A DNA stretch of 64,000 bases, from positions 868,001 through 932,000 of the forward strand of contig NZ_CP044126.1 in NCBI RefSeq assembly GCF_016864575.1, written 5' to 3'. The notes below the pieces were generated by a model. The model was not told the DNA's origin, ran no database searches, and worked only from the letters and a program-made list of their open reading frames with translations. Of this stretch, positions 9,198 through 17,950 are shown in pieces. Each line of letters opens with the position of its first letter. The first letter of the stretch is position 1. A program made the position numbers and the translations under genes. Source of the stretch: Rhizobium sp. BG4 (GTDB taxonomy: Bacteria > Pseudomonadota > Alphaproteobacteria > Rhizobiales > Rhizobiaceae).

Positions 9198-10199
9198 ATG
9201 CCACGTGCCGTTTCGCGTTTTGCCAAGATTGCGGCGATTGCCGTCCTGACAAGCGCCACCGTTTTTGCTGCCTATGGAGACGCCGAAGCCCGCCGGGCCA
9301 GTGGCGGTTTCGGCAGCCGCGGAACGCGCACCTTCCAGGCGCCGCCGGTGACCAATACCGCGCCGCAGACCGTCTCTCCGATCGACCGCACGATGGCCCC
9401 GCGTCCGCAGACAACGGCGCCGTCGACCGCTCAGCAGCCCTTCAACACCCAGCGCCCCGGCGGCCTGTTCGGCGGCTTCGGCCGCTCGATGGTCGGCGGC
9501 CTGATTGCCGGTGGCCTGCTCGGCATGCTGCTCGGCCATGGTTTCGGTGGCGGCTTCGGCTTCCTCGGCATGTTGCTGCAGATCGCCCTGATCTTCGGCG
9601 CGATCACGCTCGCCCTGCGCTTCTTCGCCAATCGCCGCCAGCCGTCCTACGGTTCGGCGGGCGGGCCGTCCTACAGCAACATGTCGTCGAACAACAATTC
9701 GTCCTTCAGCATCCCGAAGATCGGTTCGGGCGCTGCCGGCTACCAGCAACAGCAGCCGCGCGGCCAGCGCCCGAGCGATGAAATCGGCCTCGCCCAAGCG
9801 GATCTCGACCAGTTCGAGGAACTGCTGACCAAGGTGCAGACCGCCTATGGCGCGGAGGATTACGGCACGCTGCGCACGCTGACGACGCCGGAGGCCATGT
9901 CCTATCTTGCCGAAGAGCTCGGTGAAAACGCCACCAACGGCGTGCGCAACCGCGTCTCCGACGTCAAGCTGTTGCAGGGCGATATCGCCGAAGCCTGGCG
10001 CGAAGACGGCATGGAATATGCAACGCTCGCGATGCGCTATTCGTCAATCGACGCGATGGTCGAGCGTGACAGCGGCAAAGTCGTCTCGGGCGACGACCGC
10101 CGCCCGAGCGAAAGCACCGAAGTCTGGACCTTCGTGCGCAAGCACGGTGCCGACTGGAAGCTTGCCGCCATCCAGGGCACCGGCCAGTGGGCCGCCTAA
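9198..10199 (+). CDS. Tim44-like domain protein with N-terminal membrane anchor
   Basis: 333 aa from the ATG at 9198, which has AGGAG just upstream; an in-frame ATG at 9177 is also possible. It begins with a Sec-type hydrophobic segment (IAAIAVLTSATVFAAYGDAEA), then a Pro/Thr-rich stretch. A Gly-rich hydrophobic hairpin follows (GGLIAGGLLGMLLGHGFGGG, then a second segment). The C-terminal ~150 residues (IGLAQADLDQFEELLTKVQTAYG ... VWTFVRKHGADWKLAAIQGTGQW) match the Tim44-like fold. Related alphaproteobacterial proteins are thought to be inner membrane proteins linked to protein translocation or envelope maintenance; the role here is not established. Confidence 0.87.
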   Translation: MPRAVSRFAKIAAIAVLTSATVFAAYGDAEARRASGGFGSRGTRTFQAPPVTNTAPQTVSPIDRTMAPRPQTTAPSTAQQPFNTQRPGGLFGGFGRSMVGGLIAGGLLGMLLGHGFGGGFGFLGMLLQIALIFGAITLALRFFANRRQPSYGSAGGPSYSNMSSNNNSSFSIPKIGSGAAGYQQQQPRGQRPSDEIGLAQADLDQFEELLTKVQTAYGAEDYGTLRTLTTPEAMSYLAEELGENATNGVRNRVSDVKLLQGDIAEAWREDGMEYATLAMRYSSIDAMVERDSGKVVSGDDRRPSESTEVWTFVRKHGADWKLAAIQGTGQWAA

Positions 10200-10203
10200 A
10201 TCT

Positions 10204-11481
10204 CTAGCGCTTGAAGGTGTAGTCGGCGATCGACTGCGCCTTCATCTCGATCGAGAAGCCCGGCTTCGACGGCGGCATATAGGCGGCGTTGCGGATATCG
10301 CAGGGATCGAGGAAGTGTTCGTGCAGGTGGTCGACATACTCGATTACCCGTCCGTCCTTCGTGCCTGACACGGCGATGTAGTCGATCATCGACAGGTGCT
10401 GGACATATTCGCAGAGCCCGACGCCGCCGGCATGCGGCCAGACCGGCAAGCCGTATTTGGCAGCGATCAGCAGCACCGACAGCACCTCGTTCAGCCCGCC
10501 CATGCGGCAGGAATCGATCTGGACGATATCGATCGCGCCCTCGGCGATGAACTGCTTGAACATGATGCGGTTCTGGCACATCTCCCCGGTCGCGACCTTC
10601 ACCGGCGCGATCGCCTGGCGGATCTTGCGATGGCCGGCCACGTCATCTGGGCTCGTCGGCTCCTCGATGAAGAACGGCTTGGCGAAGGCGAGCTGCTTCA
10701 CCCAGTCGATCGCCTGCGGCACTTCCCAGACCTGATTGGCGTCGATCATCAGGTAGCGATCGGGACCCATGACCTCGCGGGCGATCCGCAGGCGGCGGAT
10801 ATCGTCTTCGAGATCGCGGCCGACCTTCATCTTCACATGGTTGAAACCGGCATCGATCGCTTCCTGGCAAAGGCGGCGCAGCTTCTCGTCGTCGTAGCCG
10901 AGCCAGCCGGCAGAGGTCGTATAGCAGGCGTAGCCTTCGGCCTTGAGCGTCGCGATCCGGTCCGCCTTGCCGGTTTCCGCCTTCTTCAGGATCGCCACCG
11001 CCTCGTCGCGCGTCAGCACGTCGGTCAGATAGCGGTAATCGACGATATCGGCGATTTCCTCTGCCGACAGTTCCGAGACCAGCTGCCAGACCGACTTGCC
11101 TTCCTTCTTGGCCAGCAGATCCCAGAAAGCATTGACGACGGCACCGGTCGCGAGATGCATCGCGCCCTTGTCGGGGCCGATCCAGCGCAGCTGGCTGTCG
11201 CCGGTCAGATGCCGCCAGAACTTGCCCGGCGCCTTGCGAAAGCTCTCCAGATCCTGGCCGACGACCAGATGATCCATCGCCTTGATCGCCATGCAGCAGA
11301 TGTCGTTGCCGCGGCCGATCGTGAAGGTCAGGCCGTGGCCTTCGAGCCCGGCCTCATCGGTGTCGAGGATCACATAGGCGGCGGAATAATCCGGGTCCGG
11401 GTTCATCGCATCCGAGCCGTCGAGGCTCTGCGAAGTCGGGAAGCGGAGATCGAAAACGCGAAGGCCGGTAATGCGGGTCAT
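10204..11481 (-). CDS. fucD: L-fuconate dehydratase (enolase superfamily)
   Basis: 425 aa, close to the usual length of the family. HVKMKVG (~218-224) carries the catalytic lysine of the KxK motif. Metal ligands are Asp in LMIDANQ, Glu in FFIEEPTSPDD and Glu in VATGEMCQN; the general-base His is in VWPHAGGVGL. The reaction is dehydration of L-fuconate to 2-keto-3-deoxy-L-fuconate in the cytoplasmic non-phosphorylative L-fucose route. It follows the SDR gene with an 18-bp gap, so both are probably one minus-strand operon. No fucose transporter, lactonase or fucose dehydrogenase is seen next to it. Confidence 0.9.
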   Translation of the reverse strand: MTRITGLRVFDLRFPTSQSLDGSDAMNPDPDYSAAYVILDTDEAGLEGHGLTFTIGRGNDICCMAIKAMDHLVVGQDLESFRKAPGKFWRHLTGDSQLRWIGPDKGAMHLATGAVVNAFWDLLAKKEGKSVWQLVSELSAEEIADIVDYRYLTDVLTRDEAVAILKKAETGKADRIATLKAEGYACYTTSAGWLGYDDEKLRRLCQEAIDAGFNHVKMKVGRDLEDDIRRLRIAREVMGPDRYLMIDANQVWEVPQAIDWVKQLAFAKPFFIEEPTSPDDVAGHRKIRQAIAPVKVATGEMCQNRIMFKQFIAEGAIDIVQIDSCRMGGLNEVLSVLLIAAKYGLPVWPHAGGVGLCEYVQHLSMIDYIAVSGTKDGRVIEYVDHLHEHFLDPCDIRNAAYMPPSKPGFSIEMKAQSIADYTFKR

Positions 11482-11499
11482 TGTCTTTCCTCCCGCGCC

Positions 11500-12234
11500 T
11501 CAGATCGTCCAGCCGCCATCGATGGCGTAGGCCTGGCCGGACGTGTAGGTGGCTCCGGCGAGATAGACGGCGAGCTCGGCGATCTCTTCCGGCGACCCCA
11601 GGCGGCCCATCGGCTGGCGGGAGATGAAGGCGGCGCGCGCCGTCTCGTAGTCGCCCTGCGCCTTCATGCGATCCTGCAGCGACGGGCTCTCGACCGTGCC
11701 GGGGCAAATGGCGTTGCAGCGGATGCCCTGCGCGACATAGTCGGCCGCAACCGACTTGGTGAGGCCGATGACGGCAGCCTTGGTGACGCCGTAGGCGAAG
11801 CGGTTCGGCACGCCCTTGATGCTGGAGGCGACCGAAGCCATGTTGATGATCGAGCCGTCCTTGCGCTCCAGCATGCCGGGCAGCACCGCACGGATGGTGC
11901 GGATCATCGCCTTGACGTTGAGGTCGAGGGCGAATTCCAGATCGCTGTCCTTCATTTCGAGAATCGATCCGGCATGGACGAAGCCGGCGCAATTGAAGAG
12001 CACGTCGACCCGGCCGATCTCGGAGACCAAGGCATTCACCGCTCCCTCGTCGAGAACGTTGAGCTTGTGGGTCGCAATTCCGGTTTCGGCAGCTAACTGC
12101 GCCAGCGTCTCGGTATTGATATCGGTCGCGTGCACCTTGGCGCCGGCCTGATGGAAGGCGATCGCCGAGGCCCGGCCGATCCCCTGCCCTGCAGCGGTAA
12201 TCAGAACGGTCTTGCCGGAAAGTGAGATGGTCAT
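11500..12234 (-). CDS. SDR-family oxidoreductase, probable 2-keto-3-deoxy-L-fuconate dehydrogenase
   Basis: 244 aa from the ATG at 12234, which has GGGAGG 8 nt upstream. The Rossmann motif is TAAGQGIG (~13-20). NNAG appears as FNCAG, and the catalytic Ser-Tyr-Lys is in NMASVASSIKGVPNRFAYGVTKAAV. The C-terminus ends AIDGGWTI, as in classical SDRs. It is most like the human DHRS6/BDH2 and bacterial fuconate-pathway group. Paired with fuconate dehydratase, the likely job is NAD-dependent oxidation of 2-keto-3-deoxy-L-fuconate. Substrate is inferred from context; the SDR assignment is firm. Confidence 0.85.
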   Translation of the reverse strand: MTISLSGKTVLITAAGQGIGRASAIAFHQAGAKVHATDINTETLAQLAAETGIATHKLNVLDEGAVNALVSEIGRVDVLFNCAGFVHAGSILEMKDSDLEFALDLNVKAMIRTIRAVLPGMLERKDGSIINMASVASSIKGVPNRFAYGVTKAAVIGLTKSVAADYVAQGIRCNAICPGTVESPSLQDRMKAQGDYETARAAFISRQPMGRLGSPEEIAELAVYLAGATYTSGQAYAIDGGWTI

Positions 12235-12545
12235 GCTAGGGCCTCCCTTGATGTCGCGCATGGAACGGAGCGAAGGCGGTCTTCGCCGCCCTTCAATTCG
12301 CATTGTCATATTATCGATAAAAAACAGAACAGAAAAATGCAATGCCGAAGTTTGCGATTGCTGGCCTTGACAGGCGCGGCATGCAGGGCAGCCGGCCAAG
12401 CGATATTTTCCGGCGGCTATATATTCTATTAATTTAGACGCCCTATGATTGCGGCTACAAATATCCGTAACCCATTATTTAGACATCATTAAAAAACTTT
12501 CGCTTTCCTGATGAACGACAAAACGAACGACAAATTGAGCGCCCG
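12235..12545. promoter_or_regulatory. 311-bp intergenic region with a TTATCGATAA palindrome
   Basis: AT-rich compared with the genes around it and free of a credible gene. It must hold the promoter of the SDR-fuconate dehydratase pair (minus) and of the small plus-strand gene at 12546. A perfect 10-bp palindrome TTATCGATAA lies at 12311-12320, 77 bp upstream of the SDR ATG, and is a candidate operator. No convincing -35/-10 pair was found for either direction. Confidence 0.4.
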
Positions 12546-12875
12546 ATGAGCGAATATCAGAACCGAGCCGTCGAACTCATGCAGACGCTGATCGGCAACC
12601 AATCGACGGCAGATATCAACGACCGCCGCAATGCCTTCATCTTCCGGGCCATCGGGCTCTATCAGGCCCTGGGTGGCGACCCGGAATCCGTTCAGGGCGT
12701 CGTCGAAAAGGTCTATGCCGTCCGCGCACCGCGCATCGACGCTGCAGTCGGCGATCTGATGTACAATCTGGCAGGCGTCGGCCATGCCTCGGATCTCGAC
12801 ATCATCCAGGCGGCCTATAACAAGCTCGATCAAGCCGTTCCGTCAGCCGTTCCGCTGAAGCGCGCCCGGACCTGA
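12546..12875 (+). CDS. Small conserved-looking hypothetical protein
   Basis: 109 aa, soluble and mostly helical, with no signal peptide or membrane segment and no motif I recognise (MSEYQNRAVELMQTLIGN..., ending PLKRART). A reading on the opposite strand (12489-12833) was considered; the plus frame was preferred for its more ordinary composition and codon use. There is no strong ribosome binding site just upstream of the ATG. Its stop is 18 bp before the convergent hydantoinase stop. Function unknown. Confidence 0.55.
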   Translation: MSEYQNRAVELMQTLIGNQSTADINDRRNAFIFRAIGLYQALGGDPESVQGVVEKVYAVRAPRIDAAVGDLMYNLAGVGHASDLDIIQAAYNKLDQAVPSAVPLKRART

Positions 12876-12893
12876 TCTAGAGTCAACCAAAGC

Positions 12894-15800
12894 TCAGGCC
12901 TTCCCGTAGCCACCGCCCGTCGGCGTGGTGACGATGAAGGCTTCGCCGGCTTCGAGCTGCGTGTGGGCGCTTCCGATCAGCACATCGAGCGCGCCGGAAT
13001 TGCGGCGCACGGCGTTGCGGCCGAGTTCGCCGGGTTCCCCGCCTTCCAGCCCGAACGGCGCGACGCGGCGATGGCCGGAGAGGATCGCGAATTCCAGCTT
13101 TTCCCGCGCGCGGATCGTCCGCTCGGTACCGTCGCCCGCCGACCACTTGCCGCGGCCGCCCGAGCCCTTGCGGATATGGAAATCCTCCAGCACTACGGGG
13201 AAGCGGGTTTCGAGAATTTCGGGATCGGTGAGCCGCGAATTGGTCATGTGGGTATGGACGGCATCGGCGCCGTTGAAGCCGGGACCGGCCGGCGCGCCAG
13301 AGCAGATTGTCTCGTAATACTGATAGGCATCGTTGCCGAAGGTCAGGTTGTTCATCGTGCCCTGCGCCGCCGCCATGGCGCCGACGGCGCCGAACAGGCA
13401 GTTGGTGACCGCCTGGCTGACCTCGACATTGCCGGCGACGACGGCCGCCGGATATTCCGGCGTCAGCATCGTGCCCTTCGGGATGATGATCCGGATCGGC
13501 CGCAGGCAGCCGGCATTCATCGGGATGTCGGCCTCGACGAGAACGCGGAAGACATAGAGAACGGCGGCACGGGTGACCGGCTGCGGCGCGTTGAAATTAT
13601 CGGCGCGTTGCGCTGACGTGCCGGTGAAATCGACCGTTGCCTCGCGCTTGTCCTTGTCGACCGTCACCTTGACGACGATCCTGCAGCTCTGGTCCATCTC
13701 GTAGCTGAACTCGCCGTCCTTGAGACGGTCGAGAACGCGGCGCACGCTTTCGGCGGCATTGTCCTGGACGTGGCCCATATAGGCATCGACGACGTCTTCG
13801 CCGAAGAGCGCGATCATCTTGGCAAGCTCAGCGACGCCCTTTTCATTGGCCGCCACCTGCGCCTTCAGGTCATTGACATTCTGTGCCAGCTGGCGGACCG
13901 GATAGCGGGCGCCGGTCAAAAGGGATGCGAGCTCTTCCTCGCGGAAGCGGCCGCGATCGAGGAGCTTGAAGTTGTCGATATAGACGCCCTCTTCCTCGAT
14001 ATGGGTTGCGAGCGGCGACATCGAGCCGGGCGCGATGCCGCCGATATCGGCATGGTGGCCCCGGCTTGCCACCCAGAAGCGGATGCGCGTTCCCTCGCCA
14101 TCGAAGACAGGCGTGCAGACCGTCAGGTCGGGCAGATGCGTGCCGCCATTATAGGGCGCGTTGATCAGGAACACGTCGCCCGGATGGATGACCGGGTTCT
14201 CGCGGATGGCGGTCGCGACGGACGCATCCATGGAGCCAAGATGCACGGGCATATGCGGCGCATTGGCGACGAGATTGCCCTCGGCATCGAAGACCGCGCA
14301 GGAGAAATCCAAGCGTTCCTTGATATTGACCGAATAGGCGGTGTTCTGCAGCGTCACACCCATCTGCTCGGCAATCGACATGAAGAGATTGTTGAAGATC
14401 TCCAGCATGACGGGATCGGCTTTGGTGCCGATCGCGGTTCGTTCCGGCAGCGCCTTGATGCGGGTCAGCACGATATGGTCATGGGTCGTCAGTTTCGCCT
14501 GCCAGCCATCCTCGATGACGATGGTCTGGTTCGGCTCGATGACGATGGCCGGGCCGGTGACGGTCTGGCCCGCCTGAAGAGAGGCGCGCAGCACCACGGC
14601 TGCGTCATGCACGTCACCCTGCGAATGGAAGCGCGTGCGGCGCGTAGCTTTCGCCTCGCCACCGGCACCTTCTTCGCTTGTGACGTCGACCTGAGCGGCA
14701 GCGCCGCCGATCGTCTCCACCTCGATCGCCTCGACCACCAGCGGCTTGCCTTCGGCGATGAAGCCGAAGCGGCGCTTGTGGAGGATCTCGAACTCGGCGC
14801 GCAGACGGTCCGCACTGTCCTCGGCCGGGAACCGGGTTTCGACGGCAAGAAGAGTATCGGTCCCGGCGTAGCGGATGTGAGCGCGGGCAACGGTCTGGAT
14901 TTCTGCTGATGCAACGCCCTGCGCCTCCAGCTCAGGCGTGCATTCGCCCTGAAGCTCGGTGGCAAGAGCTGCGATTGCGGCGGGTGCGGACGCATCCAGC
15001 GGCACGCCGAGCGCCTTCTGCCGGGTCGCACGGATATCGGCGAGCCCCATGCCATAGGCAGACAGCAAGCCGGACATCGGATGCAGCAGAATGCTCTTCA
15101 TCCCCAGCGCATCGGCAACCAGGCAGGCATGCTGGCCACCGGCGCCGCCGAAGCAGTTCAGCGCATAGCGCGTCACATCATAGCCGCGCTGCACGGAAAT
15201 CTTCTTGATCGCCTCGACCATGTTGGCGACGGCAATGCGGATGAAACCGTCGGCCACTTCTTCCGGGCTTCTGTTATCACCTATCCGCGCCGCAAGTTCG
15301 GCGAATTTCGCCCTGACGGTCTCGACGTCGAGCGGCTGGTCCTGGTTCGGGCCGAAAATGGCGGGGAAGAATTCGGGCAGCAGTTTGCCGGTCATGACAT
15401 TGGCGTCGGTCACCGCCAGCGGCCCGCCATTGCGATAGCAGGCGGGACCGGGATGGGCACCGGCGGAATCCGGGCCGACGCGGAAACGGTTGTCCTCGAA
15501 ATGCAGGATCGAGCCGCCGCCGGCAGCGACCGTATGGATCAGCATCATCGGTGCACGGACGCGCACGCCGGCCACCTCCGTCTCGAAGGCGCGCTCGTAT
15601 TCGCCGTCGAAATGCGCAACGTCTGTAGACGTGCCGCCCATGTCGAAGCCGATGACGCGGGAGAAACCTGCCTGCTCTCCGGTCTTGGCGAGACCGACGA
15701 CGCCGCCCGCCGGTCCTGAGAGGATCGCGTCCTTGCCCTGAAACATATCGGCCGCCGTCAGCCCGCCCGATGACATCATGAACATGACGCGGGCGCCGGT

Positions 15801-16514
15801 GCGCCCAACGTCGAGCTCACCGGACACCTGCGCCACATAGCGGCCAAGCACCGGCGAGAGATAGGCATCGACGACGGTGGTGTCACCGCGGCCGACGAGC
15901 TTGATCAGCGGCGAGACTTCGTGGCTGACGGAGACCTGCTCGAAGCCGAGCTCGCGGGCAATACGCGCAACGGCTGCCTCGTGGGCCGGGAACTTATAGG
16001 CGTGCATGAAGACGATGGCGACCGAGCGATAGCCTTCGGCGCGCAGCGATTCGAGCGCGCGGCGGGCCTCGTCTTCATCAAGCGGCAGCTCGACCGTGCC
16101 GTCGGCCAGCACGCGCTCGCCGATCTCGGTGACGGTATCGTAGAGCGCATCGGGCTTGATGATCTCGGTCGCGAAGATCTTCTTGCGCTCCTGATAGCCA
16201 ATGCGCAGCGCATCGCGAAAGCCCTTGGTGGTGACCAGAGCCAGCCGCTCGCCCTTGCGCTCCAGCAGCGCATTGGTCGCGACCGTTGTACCCATCCGCA
16301 CCTCCCCGATCAGCCCGGCCGGGATTGCCTCGCCTACCGTCAACCCCAGATGCAGCCGAATGCCGTGGACCGCGGCGTCGCGATAGGCGGCCGGATTTTC
16401 CGAGAGAACCTTGCGCGCATGCAATTCGCCCTCCGGGTCACGGGCGACGATGTCGGTAAAAGTACCGCCGCGATCGATCCAGAAATCCCAGCGCTTGGCG
16501 TCCGTCGCTTGCAT
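12894..16514 (-). CDS. Fused hydantoinase A/B (5-oxoprolinase-type) protein
   Basis: 1206 aa from the ATG at 16514, preceded by GAGGACGG. Residues ~1-690 are HydA/oxoprolinase: DFWIDRGGTFTDIVARDPEG at the N-terminus is the ATPase phosphate-binding signature, and FDMGGTSTDVAHFDG is the second. Residues ~700-1206 are HydB: DPVMLEIFNNLFMSIAEQMG through HVQDN, ending TPTGGGYGKA. The fused order and length resemble eukaryotic and bacterial 5-oxoprolinase (ATP-dependent 5-oxoproline to glutamate); an N-methylhydantoinase-like role is an alternative. A MarR-like regulator is divergent from it, with a palindrome between the two. A gamma-glutamyl peptide operon about 30 kb away would generate related metabolites. 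Confidence 0.88.
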   Translation of the reverse strand: MQATDAKRWDFWIDRGGTFTDIVARDPEGELHARKVLSENPAAYRDAAVHGIRLHLGLTVGEAIPAGLIGEVRMGTTVATNALLERKGERLALVTTKGFRDALRIGYQERKKIFATEIIKPDALYDTVTEIGERVLADGTVELPLDEDEARRALESLRAEGYRSVAIVFMHAYKFPAHEAAVARIARELGFEQVSVSHEVSPLIKLVGRGDTTVVDAYLSPVLGRYVAQVSGELDVGRTGARVMFMMSSGGLTAADMFQGKDAILSGPAGGVVGLAKTGEQAGFSRVIGFDMGGTSTDVAHFDGEYERAFETEVAGVRVRAPMMLIHTVAAGGGSILHFEDNRFRVGPDSAGAHPGPACYRNGGPLAVTDANVMTGKLLPEFFPAIFGPNQDQPLDVETVRAKFAELAARIGDNRSPEEVADGFIRIAVANMVEAIKKISVQRGYDVTRYALNCFGGAGGQHACLVADALGMKSILLHPMSGLLSAYGMGLADIRATRQKALGVPLDASAPAAIAALATELQGECTPELEAQGVASAEIQTVARAHIRYAGTDTLLAVETRFPAEDSADRLRAEFEILHKRRFGFIAEGKPLVVEAIEVETIGGAAAQVDVTSEEGAGGEAKATRRTRFHSQGDVHDAAVVLRASLQAGQTVTGPAIVIEPNQTIVIEDGWQAKLTTHDHIVLTRIKALPERTAIGTKADPVMLEIFNNLFMSIAEQMGVTLQNTAYSVNIKERLDFSCAVFDAEGNLVANAPHMPVHLGSMDASVATAIRENPVIHPGDVFLINAPYNGGTHLPDLTVCTPVFDGEGTRIRFWVASRGHHADIGGIAPGSMSPLATHIEEEGVYIDNFKLLDRGRFREEELASLLTGARYPVRQLAQNVNDLKAQVAANEKGVAELAKMIALFGEDVVDAYMGHVQDNAAESVRRVLDRLKDGEFSYEMDQSCRIVVKVTVDKDKREATVDFTGTSAQRADNFNAPQPVTRAAVLYVFRVLVEADIPMNAGCLRPIRIIIPKGTMLTPEYPAAVVAGNVEVSQAVTNCLFGAVGAMAAAQGTMNNLTFGNDAYQYYETICSGAPAGPGFNGADAVHTHMTNSRLTDPEILETRFPVVLEDFHIRKGSGGRGKWSAGDGTERTIRAREKLEFAILSGHRRVAPFGLEGGEPGELGRNAVRRNSGALDVLIGSAHTQLEAGEAFIVTTPTGGGYGKA

Positions 16515-16557
16515 TGAACCGTCCTCGAAATGAATTGCGGAATTGCACGTTGATAAA

Positions 16558-16578
16558 ATATCGATAAAATGACGATAT
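16558..16578. promoter_or_regulatory. Inverted repeat ATATCG-N9-CGATAT between divergent hydantoinase and MarR-like genes
   Basis: Six-base perfect arms with a 9-bp spacer, 44 bp upstream of the hydantoinase ATG and 26 bp upstream of the regulator GTG. It overlaps the place where both promoters should lie. MarR-family proteins usually bind palindromes in such divergent regions, so autoregulation plus control of the hydantoinase gene is the likely use. The TATCGAT core also appears in the palindrome at 12311-12320. Confidence 0.5.
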
Positions 16579-16603
16579 ATTCTCGTCAAGACAGGAGAGC
16601 GAT

Positions 16604-17152
16604 GTGGCGGACAAGAAGAACGAAGGCGAAGATCGCCTTTCCAGCGCGCCGCTCGGCCCGATCGTCTCCTCGGCACATCTCGCAGAAGGCGGTTCACCGG
16701 CACTTTCGGAGATCGAATACGGCCTGATCCTCGCCTCGCATGCCTTCGACCGCTGGATCGTCCGCTGCATGGCGGCTGCCGGCTTTCCCGGTCTGTCGCC
16801 GATGGAAATCCTCATCCTCCACTCGATCCGCCATCGCGACCGCGAGAAGAAACTCGCCGACATCTGCCTGGTCCTCGATATCGAGGACACCCATGTCGTC
16901 ACCTACGCGATCCGCAAGCTCGAAGCCGCCAAGCTGCTGACAACAGGCAGGACCGGAAAAGAAAAGACCGTGAAGATCAGCGAACGCGGTCTGGAAGCCT
17001 GCAAGACCTATGCAGAGGTGCGCAAACATCTCCTCGTTGATTCCACCGCCAACGCACGCCCGTCGGAGCAGACGCTGTCGGAAACTGCGGCCATCCTGCG
17101 CTTCATCTCCGGCGCATTCAATCAGGCCGCACGCGCCGCCGCGACGCTCTGA
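16604..17152 (+). CDS. MarR-like winged-helix transcriptional regulator
   Basis: 182 aa starting at GTG 16604 with AGGAGA just upstream; the overlapping ATG at 16602 is in another frame. About 40 N-terminal residues are low-complexity, then a winged-helix domain: LSPMEILILHSIRHRDREKKLADICLVLDIEDTHVVTYAIRKLEAAKLLTTGRTGKEKTVKISERG, with recognition helix and wing typical of MarR-type proteins. It is divergent from the fused hydantoinase gene, so it most likely regulates that gene in response to a hydantoin/oxoproline-type ligand. The ligand is not known. Confidence 0.8.
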   Translation: MADKKNEGEDRLSSAPLGPIVSSAHLAEGGSPALSEIEYGLILASHAFDRWIVRCMAAAGFPGLSPMEILILHSIRHRDREKKLADICLVLDIEDTHVVTYAIRKLEAAKLLTTGRTGKEKTVKISERGLEACKTYAEVRKHLLVDSTANARPSEQTLSETAAILRFISGAFNQAARAAATL

Positions 17153-17348
17153 CAGTGGACAGGCGCGATTGAATGGGAAGATTATCCAGCGCCTCGAGCG
17201 GCCTGCAGTCTTCCGACAAAGGGATGCAGGGCGGCACTGCTGCCGCTGCGTCTGCAACAGCTTGCCGCTTGAGTGCCTCGACGAGGTCTGGATGAAGTCC
17301 ATCGCCGCGTTCTGCGGCGATGGTGTGCAATGAAAGGAGCATCGACAT
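17118..17348 (-). CDS. Possible small hypothetical protein
   Basis: 76 aa (MSMLLSLHTIAAERGDGLHP...), no motif recognised, no membrane segment. Support: GAGGAA sits 6 nt upstream of the ATG at 17348, and the codons are ordinary for this genome. Against: its 3' end overlaps the MarR-like gene by 35 bp on the opposite strand, and no relatives can be checked here. It may be a chance frame. Confidence 0.35.
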   Translation of the reverse strand: MSMLLSLHTIAAERGDGLHPDLVEALKRQAVADAAAAVPPCIPLSEDCRPLEALDNLPIQSRLSTVRASRRRVRPD

Positions 17349-17454
17349 ATCCGGTTCCTCGATTGTTGAGGGGATATGATCAACCCGCGGCGGTCGGCGA
17401 TGCCACCCGATTCATGCGGTGGGTTCCATTCACGATACGAACGCCTGCGCGCCG

Positions 17455-17628
17455 CTAGACCGCGTCGCCTTCACCGTCTTCCGGAATCGTAGAACCTAAT
17501 TTTACGATCGCTCCGATTATGCCTGCAGAGAGCGGAACGACCCACACGCAAGGCTGCAGCGATAGAATGTGCGAAGCAGCATTGAGGCCAAGACCGATAG
17601 CGATTAGCGTGAGGAAGACGATTTTCAT
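17455..17628 (-). CDS. Small membrane protein, 57 aa
   Basis: Reading from ATG 17628 gives MKIVFLTLIAIGLGLNAAS, then HILSLQPCVWVVPLSAGIIG, then AIVKLGSTIPEDGEGDAV and a stop at 17455. The layout is an N-terminal hydrophobic helix, a short polar turn, a second hydrophobic helix and an acidic C-terminal tail, as in many small bacterial inner membrane proteins. CCAGG lies about 10 nt upstream of the ATG. No homologue is recognised; it stands alone in the gap between the MarR-like gene and the ami operon. Confidence 0.5.
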   Translation of the reverse strand: MKIVFLTLIAIGLGLNAASHILSLQPCVWVVPLSAGIIGAIVKLGSTIPEDGEGDAV

Positions 17629-17906
17629 GAAGACACCTGGGCAAACTGCTGCTTGAATTCGCCTCCCGCGGCTGCCCTAGAGACGGCCCATTACAGTCAT
17701 GTGACAGCCGCCATATCGAGATCAAACCAACGCGCATGCATCGCAGCTCTCGGAGCGATTTTAGCTATTGAAAACAATGGCGAAGAAAGCCGGCCGTTTC
17801 GCGAGGTTCTTTTGGTCGCAGGCCGGAGAGGTGCCGGAGGTGAAGCAGGAATTCTGCCCGGATGGCGGATAGATTTGCTGGAAGCCATTCAGAAGGGGAT
17901 AAGGCC
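17629..17906. other. Gap without a convincing gene
   Basis: Upstream region of the small membrane protein (minus strand) and of the ami operon promoter (plus strand). A plus-strand frame at 17653-17910 exists but has no family resemblance, no ribosome binding site and runs into the promoter, so it was not called. No repeat or mobile element is seen. Confidence 0.4.
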
Positions 17907-17935
17907 TTGACAAGATCGGATGCCCGTATTTTATT
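17907..17935 (+). promoter_or_regulatory. Predicted sigma-70 promoter of the amiCR transport operon
   Basis: Consensus -35 TTGACA at 17907-17912, a 17-bp spacer and TTTATT at 17930-17935 as -10. Start of transcription would be near 17942, leaving an untranslated leader of about 125 nt before amiC, which is long enough to hold the predicted attenuator. Confidence 0.6.
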
Positions 17936-17950
17936 CAAGCCTGCGGATTA

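Noticed and set aside
10396..12096. 566-codon plus-strand frame opposite fuconate dehydratase and SDR
   Set aside because: Both minus-strand genes have catalytic motifs; the plus frame has none.
12489..12833. 114-codon minus-strand frame overlapping the small hypothetical gene at 12546
   Set aside because: The opposite (plus) frame has better composition and gene-like codon use; a minus gene would need to start in the middle of the plus gene.
17471..17737. 88-codon minus-strand frame
   Set aside because: It overlaps the better-supported 57-aa membrane protein frame, and its composition (many Cys, Ser, His, Arg) is not protein-like.
17653..17910. 85-codon plus-strand frame
   Set aside because: No ribosome binding site or family resemblance, and it ends inside the predicted ami promoter.
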